DNA of 64,000 bases, from assembly GCF_040939455.1 (NCBI RefSeq), contig NC_134112.1, positions 19,990,501 through 20,054,500 on the forward strand, written 5' to 3'. Positions within the stretch are counted from its first letter, which is position 1, and every line of letters starts with the position of its first letter. The translations under genes were made by a program, and so were the position numbers. Shown one piece after another: positions 1 through 14,303 of the stretch. The notes beneath the pieces are model-generated. The model was not told where the DNA came from, made no database searches, and worked only from the letters and a program-made list of their open reading frames with translations. Source of the DNA: Microcebus murinus (lineage: Eukaryota; Chordata; Mammalia; Primates; Cheirogaleidae).

Positions 1-1825
1 TTAGGTAGGCAACAATGAACAAAAATTATTTTTATAATATTTCATGTTATTTAAAGAGAACTATTCTGCTTTGTACCCTATTTTAACTTTTTTTAGAAAA
101 TACAAAAATGGTATATTTACTGAACTGAAATCAGTACAAATAACTAATACTTTTTCCTTTAAAGTAAATTTTGAGTAGAAAACAATAATATTTTCATTTC
201 TGGCAAAGAAATAATAGTCTGGAAAATAAAGAAGGAATAAAAGAAATATACAGGTTTCTTGAATCACCTATCTATAACTATATTCCTTACTTAAAAAGTA
301 ATTCATTTCAACACATACAGAAATCCCTATGCTTAATTCTAAGCCATGAAAGAATTTCTACACCAATTCAAATAAAGAGAAAACTATTCTAACCTTAGAG
401 TACATCACGCCTGGGCATTACTTCTATCATACCACTATGCCACACACTCCAGAAAATAAGAAATTTTTTTTAAAGACCAAATCTTTCAACAAACTATAAC
501 TTTGATTCTTACAGTTTTCTTTTCATAAAATTATGTAATAAGTTCTAAATTTTGCCTTTTTTATATGGTGATGCTTTAGGGGCTGCAGTAGTTAACAGTG
601 ATGTCAGTTACATTAAAGAACAGATGGGTTGGAGGGAAGAACAAAGCATTTCCTACCATCTGGAAGCCTGCAGAAATTGAAAAGGCAGTGAGATAACTTT
701 TTTAACTCCATTTCTCCATTACTCCCAATGTGATTGTATTTTAATTTTTCATATATTTCCCTTAAGCTTTAAATACTCTGGATATTATTTCCATAGAAAC
801 TTTGTTCCAGCTGCTTGCTCACTCACACACTACCCCCATGCTGCATTCACACAGCATGGGACATAGTTGGGGCTTTGGAAAGTGGAGGTTTTTTCCCTAA
901 CTACAGACCTTACTCCAACATTAGCAAAACTTTATAAAAGGGAAAAACAGAATGTTTATATTCCCAAATGTTCAAAGTTATTACAAAATTCATTCCTAAA
1001 TATAAATTGTAGATAGTCCAAATCAGAATAATTTTCCTTCTAAGAAAATTTTTAAATGTTCAATTAATATGAACTGTACCTAATCATTTAAAGTACGAAG
1101 GTAACAAGATAGAATAAGAACAGAGAAATATGCTGTTGGAAATAAATACAAATGAAAGATAAATGGTAGCATTACAAAATATGACATCCAAAAGAAAAAG
1201 GTACTATTTTTTCATTGTGTTTTGACCACTGAATGAAATACTAGTAATTTCTAATTTACAAGCAATAACTTCCTTTAAAGAAAAAGAAATAGTTCTCTAC
1301 AACACTGTTCTTTTTAATTAAAATACTTAATAATTTTATCTTTCCTTTTCCATTCATTCTAAATGATTAATATTTAAATCTAATGCATCTAAACTATTTT
1401 AGATTTAAATGAAAGAGCTTTGGCAGCATCATTAGTTTTCCAAAGCCTCAAGTTGATCTTTAGAATACCTGAGACTTTCTAAAAGATATTTAAGGAATGC
1501 ATCCAGATTCTTCCACCCTCAGTCCCATATTCCAAAAGCAATAACTTCTGTTTTAGGCTTCTGCTTTCTGGTTTTTACAGGTGTTTACCATTATAACTTT
1601 AAATTAAAGATACTTCTTGTTAGATAGACTATTAAACAGCACTAATTTGAAAGGGAAGCAATTATCTTAGGAAGGGAAAATTATGAGTTTTTAGTGGAAC
1701 AAAAAGAGTTGGGACTTCTAGCAATCTGGTAGGCTAAATAATCTGAAGGGCCCTACCATGTTCTGCTTTTCTATATTATACCACTAACCTACTTAGGCTA
1801 TAATTCATTGTTTACAAGTTTGTTT
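1..1825. other. Intron, no feature recognised
   Basis: AT-rich sequence without an exon, long frame or clear repeat. Confidence 0.5.
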
Positions 1826-1829
1826 ATGA

Positions 1830-1975
1830 ACCTGGGAATATTATTTGATCTTTTTATGACTCTGTTTCATCATCTATAAAATGGGGACATTATAGTAACT
1901 GTTCTTAAAAGAATTAAATATATTAACATGTCCAAAGCACTGAGAGTGAGTGATTTAAATTAGCTATTATCATCA
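1830..1975 (+). repeat. MIR SINE fragment
   Basis: Contains the MIR core wording 'gtttcatcatctataaaa' and 'tggggacat' followed by 'attaaatatattaacatg', an ancient tRNA-derived SINE. Confidence 0.75.
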
Positions 1976-1979
1976 TATG

Positions 1980-4900
1980 AACTACTAGAGTTCTGGGGAA
2001 ATATCATGTTACTAATTAGCCAACAAATATATGTTCATAAAACATCTTCATAATATGTACTATATGCTATCTACAAATATTAAGATATTCTTATTCTAAA
2101 ACATTTATTAATAAAAATCAAAGATAATTTTTGATTAAATACAAGGGTAAAAGGAAAATAAATCTTTCTTTCTGCACTAAGCAAAGTTTTTATATAGCCA
2201 AGGCTATCAAGCTTAAAACCTAAGTTCTAATTAGAACACAGTTCATTATGTTACATTATTTTACTAATGAATTAATCATCAATGATTATATTTTTTCATC
2301 TTCTACGTAAGTAAAACAAATAATTTAACTTTGAATTAGAACAGTCGCCTTCTATGGTTTCAAATATTACACACTCAAAACACTATATGGGTATCTGCCA
2401 TTTTTTCAGTACGTCAATAAAGCAGGTGGTAACTCCCCTTTTATTTGATACCTATTTTAAATAGTAAAATGCCTTTTGGTAAACAAAAGTCAGTGGATTT
2501 TCTCTACCTAAATAAAGGAAAACCACTGAATACAATTCTATTTGTTCACTTACAGATTCTGTGGATCACAGAGATCAGATAATCAAGAGTTAAAGCCCTA
2601 TTATATCAGGTGAGCTTAATTTACTTAGAAGTTTCAAGATAAAGTTACAAAAGGGTCTTAAATGATATGATTATTTGACTATATATTTTATTTTTCAACC
2701 TTGTTTTTCATAATTTTTATTAACATTGTTCTCTTGAGATATAAAAACGCACTATCACTCTCCCAAATATATTTTTTTAAAGATAGAGGAAATTCATCAA
2801 GGCTGTTTTTTTTCCTTTTTTCCTTTTCTTATTATTATTGTTTTTTGTTTGTTTGTATTATGCTTTGTTTCTGTTTATCTTACACTATTTGAAGCAAAGC
2901 ACTTTCCTGCTGGCTACAACTCTTATCAAACAACCTACTCCCCCATATCCATTATGGGATAGCGAACCAGGAACCCAAAACAAAAGCACTTTCGCTACCA
3001 GTATAGATTATTTTGAGATCAAGAGTTTCATTACTAAGAGACGTTCACAGTCTCAATGATAGTCTGTCAAAAGAAGTTTTTCAGTGGAAATATGTGGTAA
3101 TAAGTAGAATTCTAGTACTGAAACATTTAATTTATAAAACAGAAAATCATAAGCCCAACTAGCATTCTAAATGTAACTCCTTATCCTTGGCTATACAGTG
3201 TTTCTAAAATCTCTGGCAGACAAATTGAACAGATTTCCTATGGAATGTAACAAAATCAAACAATCTGGAACTGTAATTACTGTGATATTGTTCATGAGAA
3301 TGCAGGATGCTGTGTTTTACATTATTACATTAAAAAATAAAGTGATAGAGTGAAGGGAATGAGTGGGTAAAAAATAAATAAATAAAGTGGTAATGAAAAC
3401 ATGAGCCAAGAAGGAGATTTCTAACTTTTATAAGAATAATTCTGAGAGTTATAACTCCAATGAACAAATAATAAGATTTGGCTTTTTAAATTATGATTAC
3501 CACAAAGTCTTTTCCATGGGAATAAAACACTTATCAAAGTAGTCATACCGCAGTTTATGAAAGTAATATACCAAAATGACAGGCTATGTGTTAATGATAG
3601 CTGAGCCACGTGGCTCTAAGGACATTATAAGCACAATTCTTATGATTTTCCAGTTTAAGTCTAATCGATATAAGATCTAGAGATCATCTTATAAAGACTT
3701 TTGATTGTATATAATGAAAATATACTCATGCAACTCATTTTATCCCAAAAATTCTTCAATGGGATTGAAATAAATAATTGGTCCAAATTATGCTTATTAA
3801 GGTACCAACAATAAGAAGACAAAATTATACTAAATATGATATAATTCTGTTCTTCTATCCCTCAAACTCCTTGTGCTACATTATAGTCTATTGCATTACA
3901 TTAGCAAGCTCACCAAGCCCCAACTGAAGCCTCCGTCTTCTTATAGGGACTCCCAAAAGCCAGAGGTTATCTCATCCTATTAATAAAATTTCTGATTATA
4001 AACTTAATTATAATCTTCTGCCACTTAAGTCACATAGTGGGGTTCATAAAAACTGATTTATCACTATTAATACAAAATGAAGACATTTTTTGACTTTCCA
4101 AGTAGAATGAAAAGGCAAAACAGAACAACACAAGAAAAAAAAAACAAGCAAAAACTGAGGGAAAAAGATTAATTTCTCAAGAAAAAATAATGGTGGAAAC
4201 ACTGAAATTCAGTAACATTAAACACTGCAAATGAGATAAATTCAACCTAATTGAATTACACCAAAAGTATCAGTTAGAACTAAAAACACAATTTCTTAAA
4301 AATCTCCAAAAGAATATAAATACTACATTATGATAGGGAGGAGAGAAAGTTAGGACAATTTCCATGTTAATGTCAAACTTCATGAAAATATGTAAATTCT
4401 TTCACTGAACTAGAATTTGCCTATAATGAACACTGCACAAAATAAGACCAAACATTAACTGGACAGGAAGGATAGTGGGCTATCTAATTACTATGGACAG
4501 TATAATGCTGTGTACAATGAAGAGGTCAGACTACATCTTTCTAAAAATGCTGCCATTTTATTCTTAATTTTTCCTTACAAAAACCTACACTTCTCAATCT
4601 CTAGCTTGAAAAGAAATTATTTTTGGAAATTAACAGGTAGTTAGAACTCAAAAATTGCCAGTCTCTCCAAAGAATCCCTAAATTTAGTATTATTCCAGTC
4701 TAATTCCCAATTAGAGTTTTTCTCTGTAATCTAATAATATGATCCTTAGGCTCTTCTGAAATGTTCAATTCAATATGGCAACAGCCTTCAATGCAATCTC
4801 TCCAAAAGCTAACTAAAATAGCCATGGAGGAACAGAAAAAAGACAAAGGCAGAGCCACACAAAATTACTGAAAAGAGAGAAGAGAAATAAGGGGAGAAGA

Positions 4901-5700
4901 AAGAGAGTAAAACAACCACTTAAGTAATAAATTCCAACCCTAAAATGAAGTTAGACTAATCATGAAGCATATGAAGCCAAAAGGCAGCTTTAGCTCATGG
5001 CTACCACCAAGCTTCATTGCACAGAGACCATTTGAACAAAAGTAGGAAGATTTTTCTTTCTTCCTCCCAAATCTAAACCTCTGCCCCACTGTGGTTCAGA
5101 AAACTGTGTAGATATCTGTTAGTGACCTAAGATTAAAGCAACATATCTATACCTACCTACCCTAACCTATCCAACCTCTACCACTGCCCTTAACCCCTTA
5201 TATTTTCCATCTACTTCCACAGAGGTAGCAAATTCTATAAAACTGGGCAAGTAAAGAACAGAAATTAACACTAGCATATGATATGCTCAGAAATAGAGTT
5301 CCAAAATAAGCACTGTAACATGTTTCAAAGTAAGATGTACTTGGTACTAGTACATCATGGGAATTATAATTTGCCATGTACTACACTGGTTAATAGCACC
5401 AAAGATGCAGGAGGATAGAGGGAAATGGTTGGGAGAAAGATATCACCTCAGTAGACTAAAAAATCTCCCATCTAGACATCAAAAAAATCAAAACCAATGC
5501 TATGGAAGCTCAAAACAGTGATACAGAACCCAAATTTTAGATACTTACCCAGGAAACGGGAAAAAATGACAAAGAAATGAAAATAATGGGGAATAAAATG
5601 GCTGATTTGGGGAATAGAAAATAGCCAACCAAAAGATATTAGTTTTCCTGAAGGACAGACTATATCAAACAGAACTGAAGAAATAATCAAAGATATAACA
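1980..5700. other. Intron, no feature recognised
   Basis: AT-rich. The BBS9 exon expected after 14174 (starting HDLKG) was looked for here and not seen. Short frames at 2701-3059 and 5472-5690 are not supported. Confidence 0.5.
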
Positions 5701-5710
5701 TAAGAAAGCT

Positions 5711-8015
5711 TTCTTTTTTCTTTTTTTATTTTAACGTATTATGGGGTACAAGTTTAAGGTTACATATATTGCCCATGTCCCCCCTCAAGTAAGAGCTTTA
5801 AGCGTGTCCACCCTCCAAAGGGTGCACATCTTACTCTTTGTGGTTATATATACCCATCCCCTATCCCCCCCTCCCACCCTACTGACACCAGATAAATGTT
5901 ACTCCTATATGTCCACCTAGGTGTTGATCTGTTAATACCAATTTGCTGGTGAGTATATGTAGTGCTGGTTTTTTCATTCTTGAGATACTTCACTTAGTAG
6001 AATGGGTTCCAGCTGTATCCAGGAATATACAAGAGGTGCTATATCACCGTTGTTTCTTAAAACTGAGTAGTACTTCATGGTATACATATACCACATTTTA
6101 TTAATCCACTCATGAACTGATGGGCACTTGGGTTGTTTCCATAGCTTTGCAATTGTGAATTGTGCTGCTATAAACATTCGAGTGCAGGTGTCTTTTTCAT
6201 AAAGTGACTTTTGATCTTTTGGGTAGATGCCCAGTAGTGGAATTGCTGGATCAAATGGTAGATCTACTACTATATCGCTTTGAGGTATCGCCATATTGCT
6301 TTCCATAGAGGTTGCACTAGTTTGCAGTCCTACCAGCAGTGTAGGAGTGTTCCTCTCTCTCCGCATCCATGCCAGCATTTGTTGTTTAGGGACTTTTTGA
6401 TAAAGGCCATTCTCACTGGAGTTAAGTGATATCTCATTGTGGTTTTGATTTGCATTTCCCTGATGATTAGAGATGTTGAACATTTTTTCATATGTTTGTT
6501 GGCCATTATTCTGTCTTCTTCTGAGAAGTTTCTGTTCATGTCCTTTGCCCATTTTTTGATAGGGTTGTTTGATTTTTTTCTTGCTGATTTTCCTGAGTTC
6601 TAAATAGATTCTAGTTATCAGCCCTTTATCAGATGTGTAGCTTGCAAAAATTTTCTCCCATTCTATGGGTTGTCTGTTTGCTCTCTTGACAGTTTCTTTG
6701 GCTGTGCAGAAGCTTTTTAATTTGATCAGGTCTCACTTGTTTATTTTTGTTGCTGTTATGATTGCCTTTGGGGTCTTCTTCATAAATTCTTTGCCTAGGC
6801 CAATGTCTAGAAGGGTATTTCCAACATTCTCCTCTAGAATTCTAATAGTTTCACACCTAAGGTTCAAGTCTGTTACCCAGCATGAGTTGATTTTTGTGAG
6901 AGGTGAAAGGTATGGGTCTTGTTTCAGTCTTCTACATGTGGCCATCCAGTTTTCCCAGCACCATTTATTGAATAAGGATTCTTTTCCCCAGTGTAAGTTT
7001 TTGTCTGCTTTGTCGAAGATTACTTGGCTGTCTGAGGATGGTTTTATATCTGGGTTCTCTGTTCTGTTCCACTGGTCAATGTCCCTGTTCTTGTGCCAGT
7101 CACAAGCTGTTTTAATGACTATAGCCTTGTAGTATAGTTTGAAGTCTGGTAAATTGATACCTCCTATTTTGTTTTTATTGCCTAGGATCGATTTTGCTAT
7201 ACAGGGTCTTCTCTGGTTCCATACGAAGCATTAAATTATTTTTTTCTATATCTGTGAAAAATGATGATGGTATTTTGATAAGGATTGCATTGACTCTATA
7301 GGTCACTTTGAGTAGTATAGACATTTTAACAATGTTGATTCTGCCAACCCATGAGCATGGTATATTCTTCCATCTGTTTACGTCCTCTGCTATTTCCTTC
7401 TTCAGTGTTTCATAGTTCTCCCTGTAGAGGTCTTTTACCTCCTTAGTTAAATAAATACCAAGGTACTTTGGTTTTTTTGTTGCTATTTTGAAGGGAATTG
7501 AGTCTTTGATTTGGTTCTCACTTTTACTGTTGTTGGCGTATATGAATGCCTCTGATTTCCATGTATTGATTTTGTATCCTAAGACTTGACCAAATTCCTT
7601 TATCAATTCAAGGAGTCTCTTGGTTGAATCCTTGGGGTTTTCTAGGTATAATATCATGTCATCAGCAAAGAGTGAGAGTTTGATTTCTTCTGCTCCCATG
7701 TGGACACCCTTAATTCTGCTCTCTTGTCTGATTGCTGTAGCGAGGACTTCCAGTACTATGTTAAACAGAAGTGGAGATAGTGGGCAACTTTGTCTTGTTC
7801 TGGTTCTAAGTGGGAATGCTTTCAATTTTTCCCCATTTAGTATGACATTTGCTGTGGGTTTGTCATATATGGCTTGTATCATTTTTAGGTAAGCCCCTCT
7901 ATGCCTATTTTGTTGAGCATTCTTATCATAAAAGGGTATTGAATTTTGTCAAATGATTTTTATGCATCTATTGAGAGGATAATGTGGTCTTTGTTTTTGC
8001 TTCTGCTTTCTTCAG
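5711..8015 (-). mobile_element. Lemur-type L1 (LINE-1), 5'-truncated at the reverse transcriptase
   Basis: A 2.3-kb L1 in inverse orientation: its A-rich tail appears as a T run at 5711-5727. The 3' UTR ends in the strepsirrhine-type 'cttgtaccccataat' motif. ORF2 remains include the reverse-transcriptase core with an intact [10 protein letters not shown] box (about 7620-7680) and [15 protein letters not shown]. Further on, 5974-6552 carries the C-terminal zone with [13 protein letters not shown] and [11 protein letters not shown]. The frame is broken between 6552 and 7175, so no active protein results. Endonuclease, ORF1 and the 5' UTR are absent. No convincing target duplication was seen. 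Confidence 0.93.
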
Positions 8016-8029
8016 CAGTTAAAAAAAAT

Positions 8030-9590
8030 TAAATTTACTACATTCCCAATAAACCAAGGAAAACAATATCATACAGATATATTGTGGCAAATGTGGCATT
8101 TACAGGGAAAATTAAAAACATTCCATAAGCAACCAAACATAAAGAACTGGTTACCTATGACAAAACAAAAATAGGGTTGTCCACAGATTTTTCCCTAGCA
8201 ACAATAAACACCAACTGATAAAGAAATGGCTTCCAGTCAGAGATAACACCATAAAACTTACCATGAAACAGCAGGAAATACTACAATAACCACCACCGCA
8301 AAAAAGGGGAAAGTGAACACAGAAATGATTGCAGTCACAATCAACAAACTCTGAAGCACATTTTTTCTATCAAACATTTTAAATTCTGGACCACAGTAAA
8401 ATAGGATACCAAGAGCTGGCACAGACTTCTCAGACCTCAAGCAAAATAGAGTCAGGTCCTAGACCAGTGGGATGAGATCTAAGGGCATGGGAAAGATGCA
8501 GGAGGTACAACATCAGAAAACCACAGATGAAGCAAAAGATGTGGTCCTCTACCTGTGCTTTAATCAATCAGTTAGCTTCCTAAACAATGAAGACAGAAGG
8601 ACAAGCAGCAGGCACTGATTCTTAGCACCAATGTCCTGTGACTGGAGCTAGTTGGGGGTTCTATTACAACCACTAACCTCCTAAACCCTGAAAACTGAGG
8701 AAGATGGGCCCCCAGGGCAAAGGAGAAAATAAACACAAGGAGCAGGTGAAAAGAGTCAGGTGGCCTGAGCTCATTACTCACCCATCACTCCCCACATGGT
8801 CCTTCAGCAAATTGCTGCTATCATTTTAAAAATGAGCAATAATTGCAAAATAATTAAGAGGGGACATTGTATTATAGATATTGCAAAAAACAAAGCAAAA
8901 AAGATAGATATGAAGGAGGTGGGAACATTAGCAAAAGACAGAAAATATCCATAGCAACAAAAACTTCCTATGGAAACAAAAGAAAAATTCAGACAAATAA
9001 CCATTTTACCAACAAAATGAACGGAACATAATTTTTTCTTTCTTTGAAAAAGCTCAAACAAAAGATAAAGGGGATGAAAACCACATTAGAAACAATAAAA
9101 ATAAAAACTAGAATAAATAAACCTAAACCTAAAACAAACTCAAGAACAAGGTAGAGAGATATGAAAAAAAGTCACACAAATACAAATAAAACAAATATAT
9201 AAATAATTAATGAGGAATAATTTTTAATCCGTTAAGGATTGAAAAAATATCAAATGAGCACCCAGACAGAAAAAGTAATTCATCCAACACGAAGTCTTAA
9301 AAAAAAATTTTAAGCTAGCCTCAGACTTTTCCATAGCAACTGTCAATACCAAATGGAAAGTCCAAAATTCTGGGGGAAGCTAAGATGATCTGCAAGTATA
9401 AAAGCAATACACAATTGTTAAGCATGTAAGAACACTTACAAGACTTTCCTCAAAACTACAGGATAATTAAATTCAACTAGTCAAGAACCAGATGAAGGTA
9501 ATTCAAGAATAGTAAAAGAAATAGTAGTGAGCTCTGATTCCATTTAGATACAAGGATAAGACAAAAGGACAATGAAAATTGTGGCTTACT
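8030..9590 (+). mobile_element. Old L1M fragment: ORF1 region through the inter-ORF segment
   Basis: Diverged L1 in the forward sense. The clearest homology is 9290-9560, matching the ORF1 end and inter-ORF part ('agtataaaagcaatacac', 'tccaaaattctggggga'). The portion 8030-8800 is assigned mainly by continuity and may be 5' L1 sequence or unrelated. No usable frame remains. The L1M continues beyond the Alu at 9591. Confidence 0.55.
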
Positions 9591-9909
9591 GGCTAGGCAT
9601 GATGGCTCACACCTGTAATCCTAGCATTCTGGGAGGCCGAGGTGGGAGGATCACTTGAGGTCAGGAGTTCAAGACCAGCCTCAGCAAGAGTGAGACTCCA
9701 TCTCTACTAAAATAGAAAGAAATTAGCTGGGCAACTAAAAATAGAAAACATTTGCCTGCCATGGACATGTAGTCCCAGCTACTCAGGAGACTGAGACAGG
9801 AGGATGGCTTGAGCCCAAGAGTTCGAGGTTGCTGTGAGCTAAGCTGATACCATAGCACTTTAGCGTGGGCAACAGAGTGAGATTCTGTCTAAAAAAAAAA
9901 AAAAAAAAA
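9591..9909 (+). mobile_element. Alu dimer with A-tail
   Basis: Full two-arm Alu starting GGCTAGGCATGATGGCTCA and ending in 19 A's. It has strepsirrhine features ('gctgagctaagctgatacc'-type right arm) and moderate divergence. It is inserted in the L1M at 8030-10570. Confidence 0.95.
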
Positions 9910-10570
9910 GTAGACAGTATTGCAAAAGATGAAAAATGATCATAATAACCGTAAATGTGTTAATTAAAAGATAATGGTCTTCAAAATGGGTTGAAAAATC
10001 CAACTAAATTCTTTTTACAAGAGACACACCCAAAATAAAGTGACAGGTTAAAAGAAAAAGCATAGACAACACCATACCAATAACTAATAACAGAGTGAAC
10101 TCAAAGCAAACAAATGAAAAAAGCAGCAAACAAACAAACAAAAAAACATTAAATGGGAACCCAAGAGGGTCATTTGATATAAATTTTAAAACTCACCAAA
10201 AAAAATAAGATAGCTATCATAAATATAAGCTAAATAACATAGAAAAAGAATATATAAACCAAAAATACTTACTTAGCAAAAAAATTGACAGAAAAATATA
10301 GTAATGAAAGACTAACATTCTACTCTTGAGCTATAACAAATAGAGGAAAATATCAATAAAAATGCAGATGCTCTGAAAAATCAGAATTTATGCTTTACCC
10401 AAATTCTACAAATATTTGCAAATTTTATGTAAAATATTAAGCCATAAAGAAAATCTTTAAAAATATAGCACAGCAAAAAGTGTATAGACTCACATTCTTT
10501 CTATAACGTAAAAAGATGACAAATTAGCATCAAAAGTTAAACTAAAAAAGAAAGAAAAAAATCATTTTGA
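9910..10570 (+). mobile_element. Old L1M fragment, ORF2 endonuclease region
   Basis: Continuation of the L1M split by the Alu. 'tttttacaagagacacacc' followed by 'agtgacaggttaaaag' is the L1 ORF2 5' region that encodes the conserved ETH-type endonuclease motif. Many stops are present. Confidence 0.65.
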
Positions 10571-10799
10571 AATTTAAAATGTTTTCTTAATAAGTTTGGT
10601 TTGAAAGAAATAGGATCTTTCCTTCTGTGAGTCTCAGTTTTTTCATACTTAAAAAAGGTTTTTCAATTAAAAGCCACACCCTTTCCCCAACATATACACA
10701 CAAACAACAATGATTTTTACGTATTTACCAAGCATAAACCATATGCTCAGATTTCCAATTGATTATTCAGTGTGATACACAAAAATTGAAAACGAGCAT

Positions 10800-10990
10800 A
10801 TAATCCAGTTGAGGATTTAGGAAAATAGAACAGCAGTCACCAACATAATTATAAATGTGATATAAATTCAGAGGAAACCATGGTAAGGAGCGAGGGCTTA
10901 TTTATGTGACTTGAGCTAGGTCTTGAAGACAAAAGACATTTGAACATCCAGAGAAGACATAGGAGAAACATTCTGGTCATGAATACTATA
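10800..10990 (-). repeat. L2 LINE fragment
   Basis: 'gacttgagctaggtcttgaag' zone and following 'gaacatccagagaagaca' match the reverse of an L2 3' part (minus orientation). Ancient and non-coding. Confidence 0.5.
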
Positions 10991-10994
10991 TCAA

Positions 10995-12330
10995 TGAAAG
11001 CTAAAGAACAAAACATTAAATGACAAAGTTAAACTAAGTTACTATTTTGTACACAGCCTAAGAAGAAAAACACAGAAGTCCTAGACAAAACTGTTTATAT
11101 TAATAATAAAAAATGAACTGCAATAAGATTTTAAAGCACTATGGCTGTGGGCTGCCAACTAATTCTCACCACTTTGAACTTTAATTCAAATAGACTTCCA
11201 CTTTTAGATATATGTGATATCTCTAGAGAGAATAATGTTACTGATAAATGATGATCTTTATTTGCCATTTAGGAAACTGACCACGGCATAGGTAAGATGC
11301 TTTTGCCAGGCATCCATAGCTACTTCGTGTAATGAGAGGAAAACAGTAATAGCTAAGAACATTATCACAGTCAGGCTCCTCTGATTCTATAAACCTGCAT
11401 ACTTATTTCATATTCCCATAATTTAAACCCCCAAAATTAAAATAATTAAATTAAAATAACACCATCTAATCAAGAATGAGATTTATTCCAAAAAGGAAGA
11501 AGGAAACACAGATTTAGAACTGGTATATAATGAACAAGGTAGAGAGGACTAAGACTGCCAAGTAGGTGGGAGTGGGAGGAAATAAAGCATCTTAGTTTCT
11601 GAGCAAAATGCTGTTATTAAGTATAATTGCATCAACTTGACCCAAATTCAATATTTCTTATTCATTGAAAAGAAACATAGTAAAATAGCAGCAATTTCCT
11701 TTACAAATAAACACATTCAGCCAAGGAAGCTTCTACCAAAAAGGTTTAACCCTAAAAGTAATAAAATACAAGAGAAAAAATATTTCAGTGCTTATAATTT
11801 TAAATAATAATTTCTAAATATAAATATATTATACCTACATTAGTAATAATTACTTTTAAAATTCTAATAAAAATTATAATGAAATTCTTCCAAATACCAT
11901 CTAATCCCATCCTTTTATGTTAAAGTATATTAAAAATAAGAAAAACCTTCAGTTGAATGATTAGAACTTATTATGATATATTAATTATGGAAAATACTAA
12001 TGAAATATTACTAATGGAGTGAATTTAATTATTTATAACTGTGATCTTAAAAAATCTATGAGAAATAGGAACCTTCACTCACAAGTACTAAAATAAAATG
12101 TGGCAGGCTACTTTTTAACATAGCATCATGATGCATACTTATGTGAAAATTCGGCTTTTCACTCATAATAATTTCAGTTATTATTGGACCCTAAACTTGT
12201 AAGATGCGTCTGGACCAAAAACTAAAAACTATAATAAACATCTGCCAAGTGCCATATATTTGTATTTGTCTGTATATGCTGAATCTTGAAATGGATATAC
12301 CACTTGTACATAATATTAACATGTATAAAA
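10995..12330. other. Intron, no feature recognised
   Basis: Very AT-rich; nothing supportable. Confidence 0.5.
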
Positions 12331-12340
12331 AAGTATTTCT

Positions 12341-12418
12341 GGGGGGAGGGGGGCATGGGCATTTATTGAAACCTTAAAATCTGTACCCCCATAATATGCC
12401 GAAATAAAAAAAAAAAAA
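12341..12418 (+). mobile_element. Severely truncated lemur-type L1 3' end
   Basis: Only 78 bp: G-rich start, then 'aatctgtacccccataat' and AATAAA with an A-run. This is the same 3' end type as the L1 at 5711-8015. Flanks read AAGTATTTCT and AAGTTATTTC, a near-perfect target duplication. Confidence 0.8.
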
Positions 12419-12419
12419 G

Positions 12420-12780
12420 TTATTTCAAGTAAATGTTCTCAATAAGGTCTCTCTGTCACCTGTGCTCAAAAATATACACAAAACCCGAATTTTTTTAAGT
12501 ATTTAAAGATATCGGCTCCTGAGGGACATGGAGATTATAAGCCTAGCCAGTCGGCTGTGTACCCACCAGTGTAGATCTTTCTTCTTGCACCTGAACTGTC
12601 AGATAGGGGGCCAAAGAGAACAGCTCTTAGATGGATATATGGACTGCTGCAAGAATTACTCTTCCAGAAGAGAAATACTTGACGAGGCCCTGCTGGCAAG
12701 ATGTTTTTCCTGTTCTAAATCCCTCTAAGTAAATCTGATGCAAAATGTCTGTTGAGTTTAAATGTTTGGTTGAAATAAAA
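12420..12780. other. Slightly GC-enriched unassigned segment
   Basis: Richer in GC than its neighbours, with a 66-codon forward frame (12528-12728) rich in Cys and Ser and an AATAAA at 12774. I recognise no protein or repeat. It may be an old LTR or a decayed insertion; coding is unlikely. Confidence 0.35.
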
Positions 12781-13408
12781 AGACCATCTGTTGGATGTTG
12801 CAAAAGCCAATCTCAACATTTTAAATTATTTTTCAGTTACAAAATAACTATAATTTGTGTTAAGTGCACAGCAATTAACATTATATGATGGTCTTTTTTC
12901 ATAAAACATAAAGAAGCAACTTCTTTTAAAAACATTCAGTGTTTTCAAAACACTGTTTCCATTTTTCTAATATTCGGTCTTTACATTAACCATTAATGCA
13001 AATACAAATGCTCTTTATTTAGCTTTAACAATACCACACACTCAACCCCATAATGTGGGAGGACAACTCATCCTGATCAGATATTATAGATGTCATTAAA
13101 GAATTTTACATATGGTTTTTAAATGAGCAATAAAATATTCTAAATAAGCAGAACTGGATAGATCTAGGGATCTATGGAGTTTTATAGAAAGTTGTGTTTC
13201 TACACATTTGCTGAGATTTTTAATTCCTAAACATAATCTGAGAGGCCAAAAAATTTGTTAGGCTCTCACCTTTTATACTAATGACCTATAAAAATTATTC
13301 ACTTAGATGTCTCATCTCATTTTTGATAAATTTTATAAATTTAATGTTAAGATATGAATTTTTTCATTTTAAATGCAAAGTAGCCCTATTTAAAATCTAA
13401 ACTGCTTA

Positions 13409-13868
<460 letters not shown>

Positions 13869-14173
13869 CTAAAAGAAATCTTTTTATATTTTAAATATAA
13901 ACCAGTTCCTTGATATCTTCAAAAGTTTTCTTTAATTTACGAAGGATATCTTGCTAGTAATACTAAATGAAAATGATTAATAGTGCTAATTAAGGCTTTT
14001 TATATTCATCCTAACGAAAATTATATTTTAAATTTATTTCTATTATTGACATTCACACTATAATGTCTACTTGTCATTTTTTAATAAAATCACTTGCCAT
14101 TATTTCATAAAATTTCTAAAGAATTCCTTGACTAAGATCCTCTAATAAAACTGTGTTAAATTAAATCACTTAC

Positions 14174-14303
14174 TGCAAACAGCCCACTCTTACTGCTACA
14201 GGAATGTGGGGAAGTTGAGTGGCCCACTTCAGTGTCACATCCTGATAAATATGCAACATATTATTATGGTTTCCAATCAAAGTATTTATTGTTCCTTCAG
14301 AAA
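14174..14303 (-). CDS. BBS9: BBS9 internal coding exon, about residues 296-338
   Basis: A 130-nt exon beginning with TT, which completes the Val codon split from 14940-15123. It then has 42 codons from SEGTINTLIGNHNN through VAVRVGCL and ends with CA, the first two bases of the expected His codon. The acceptor is 'caacctacag' and the donor 'CA|gtaagtg', a strong consensus. The 636-nt intron separating it from the preceding exon is the shortest in the window. The residues match human BBS9 from memory throughout, including the WATQLPHIPVAV strand of the beta-propeller. The next exon, expected to start with HDLKG, was looked for down to position 1 and not found, so that intron exceeds 14 kb. Confidence 0.95.

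Noticed and set aside
61..267. 68-codon minus frame
   Set aside because: AT-rich, hydrophobic random composition, no homology or splice context.
5974..7882. Possible functional L1 reverse transcriptase
   Set aside because: The frame is broken between 6552 and 7175, and endonuclease and ORF1 are missing; it is a dead fragment despite the intact FADD box.
7620..7892. 90-codon plus frame
   Set aside because: It is the opposite-strand shadow of the L1 reverse-transcriptase region.
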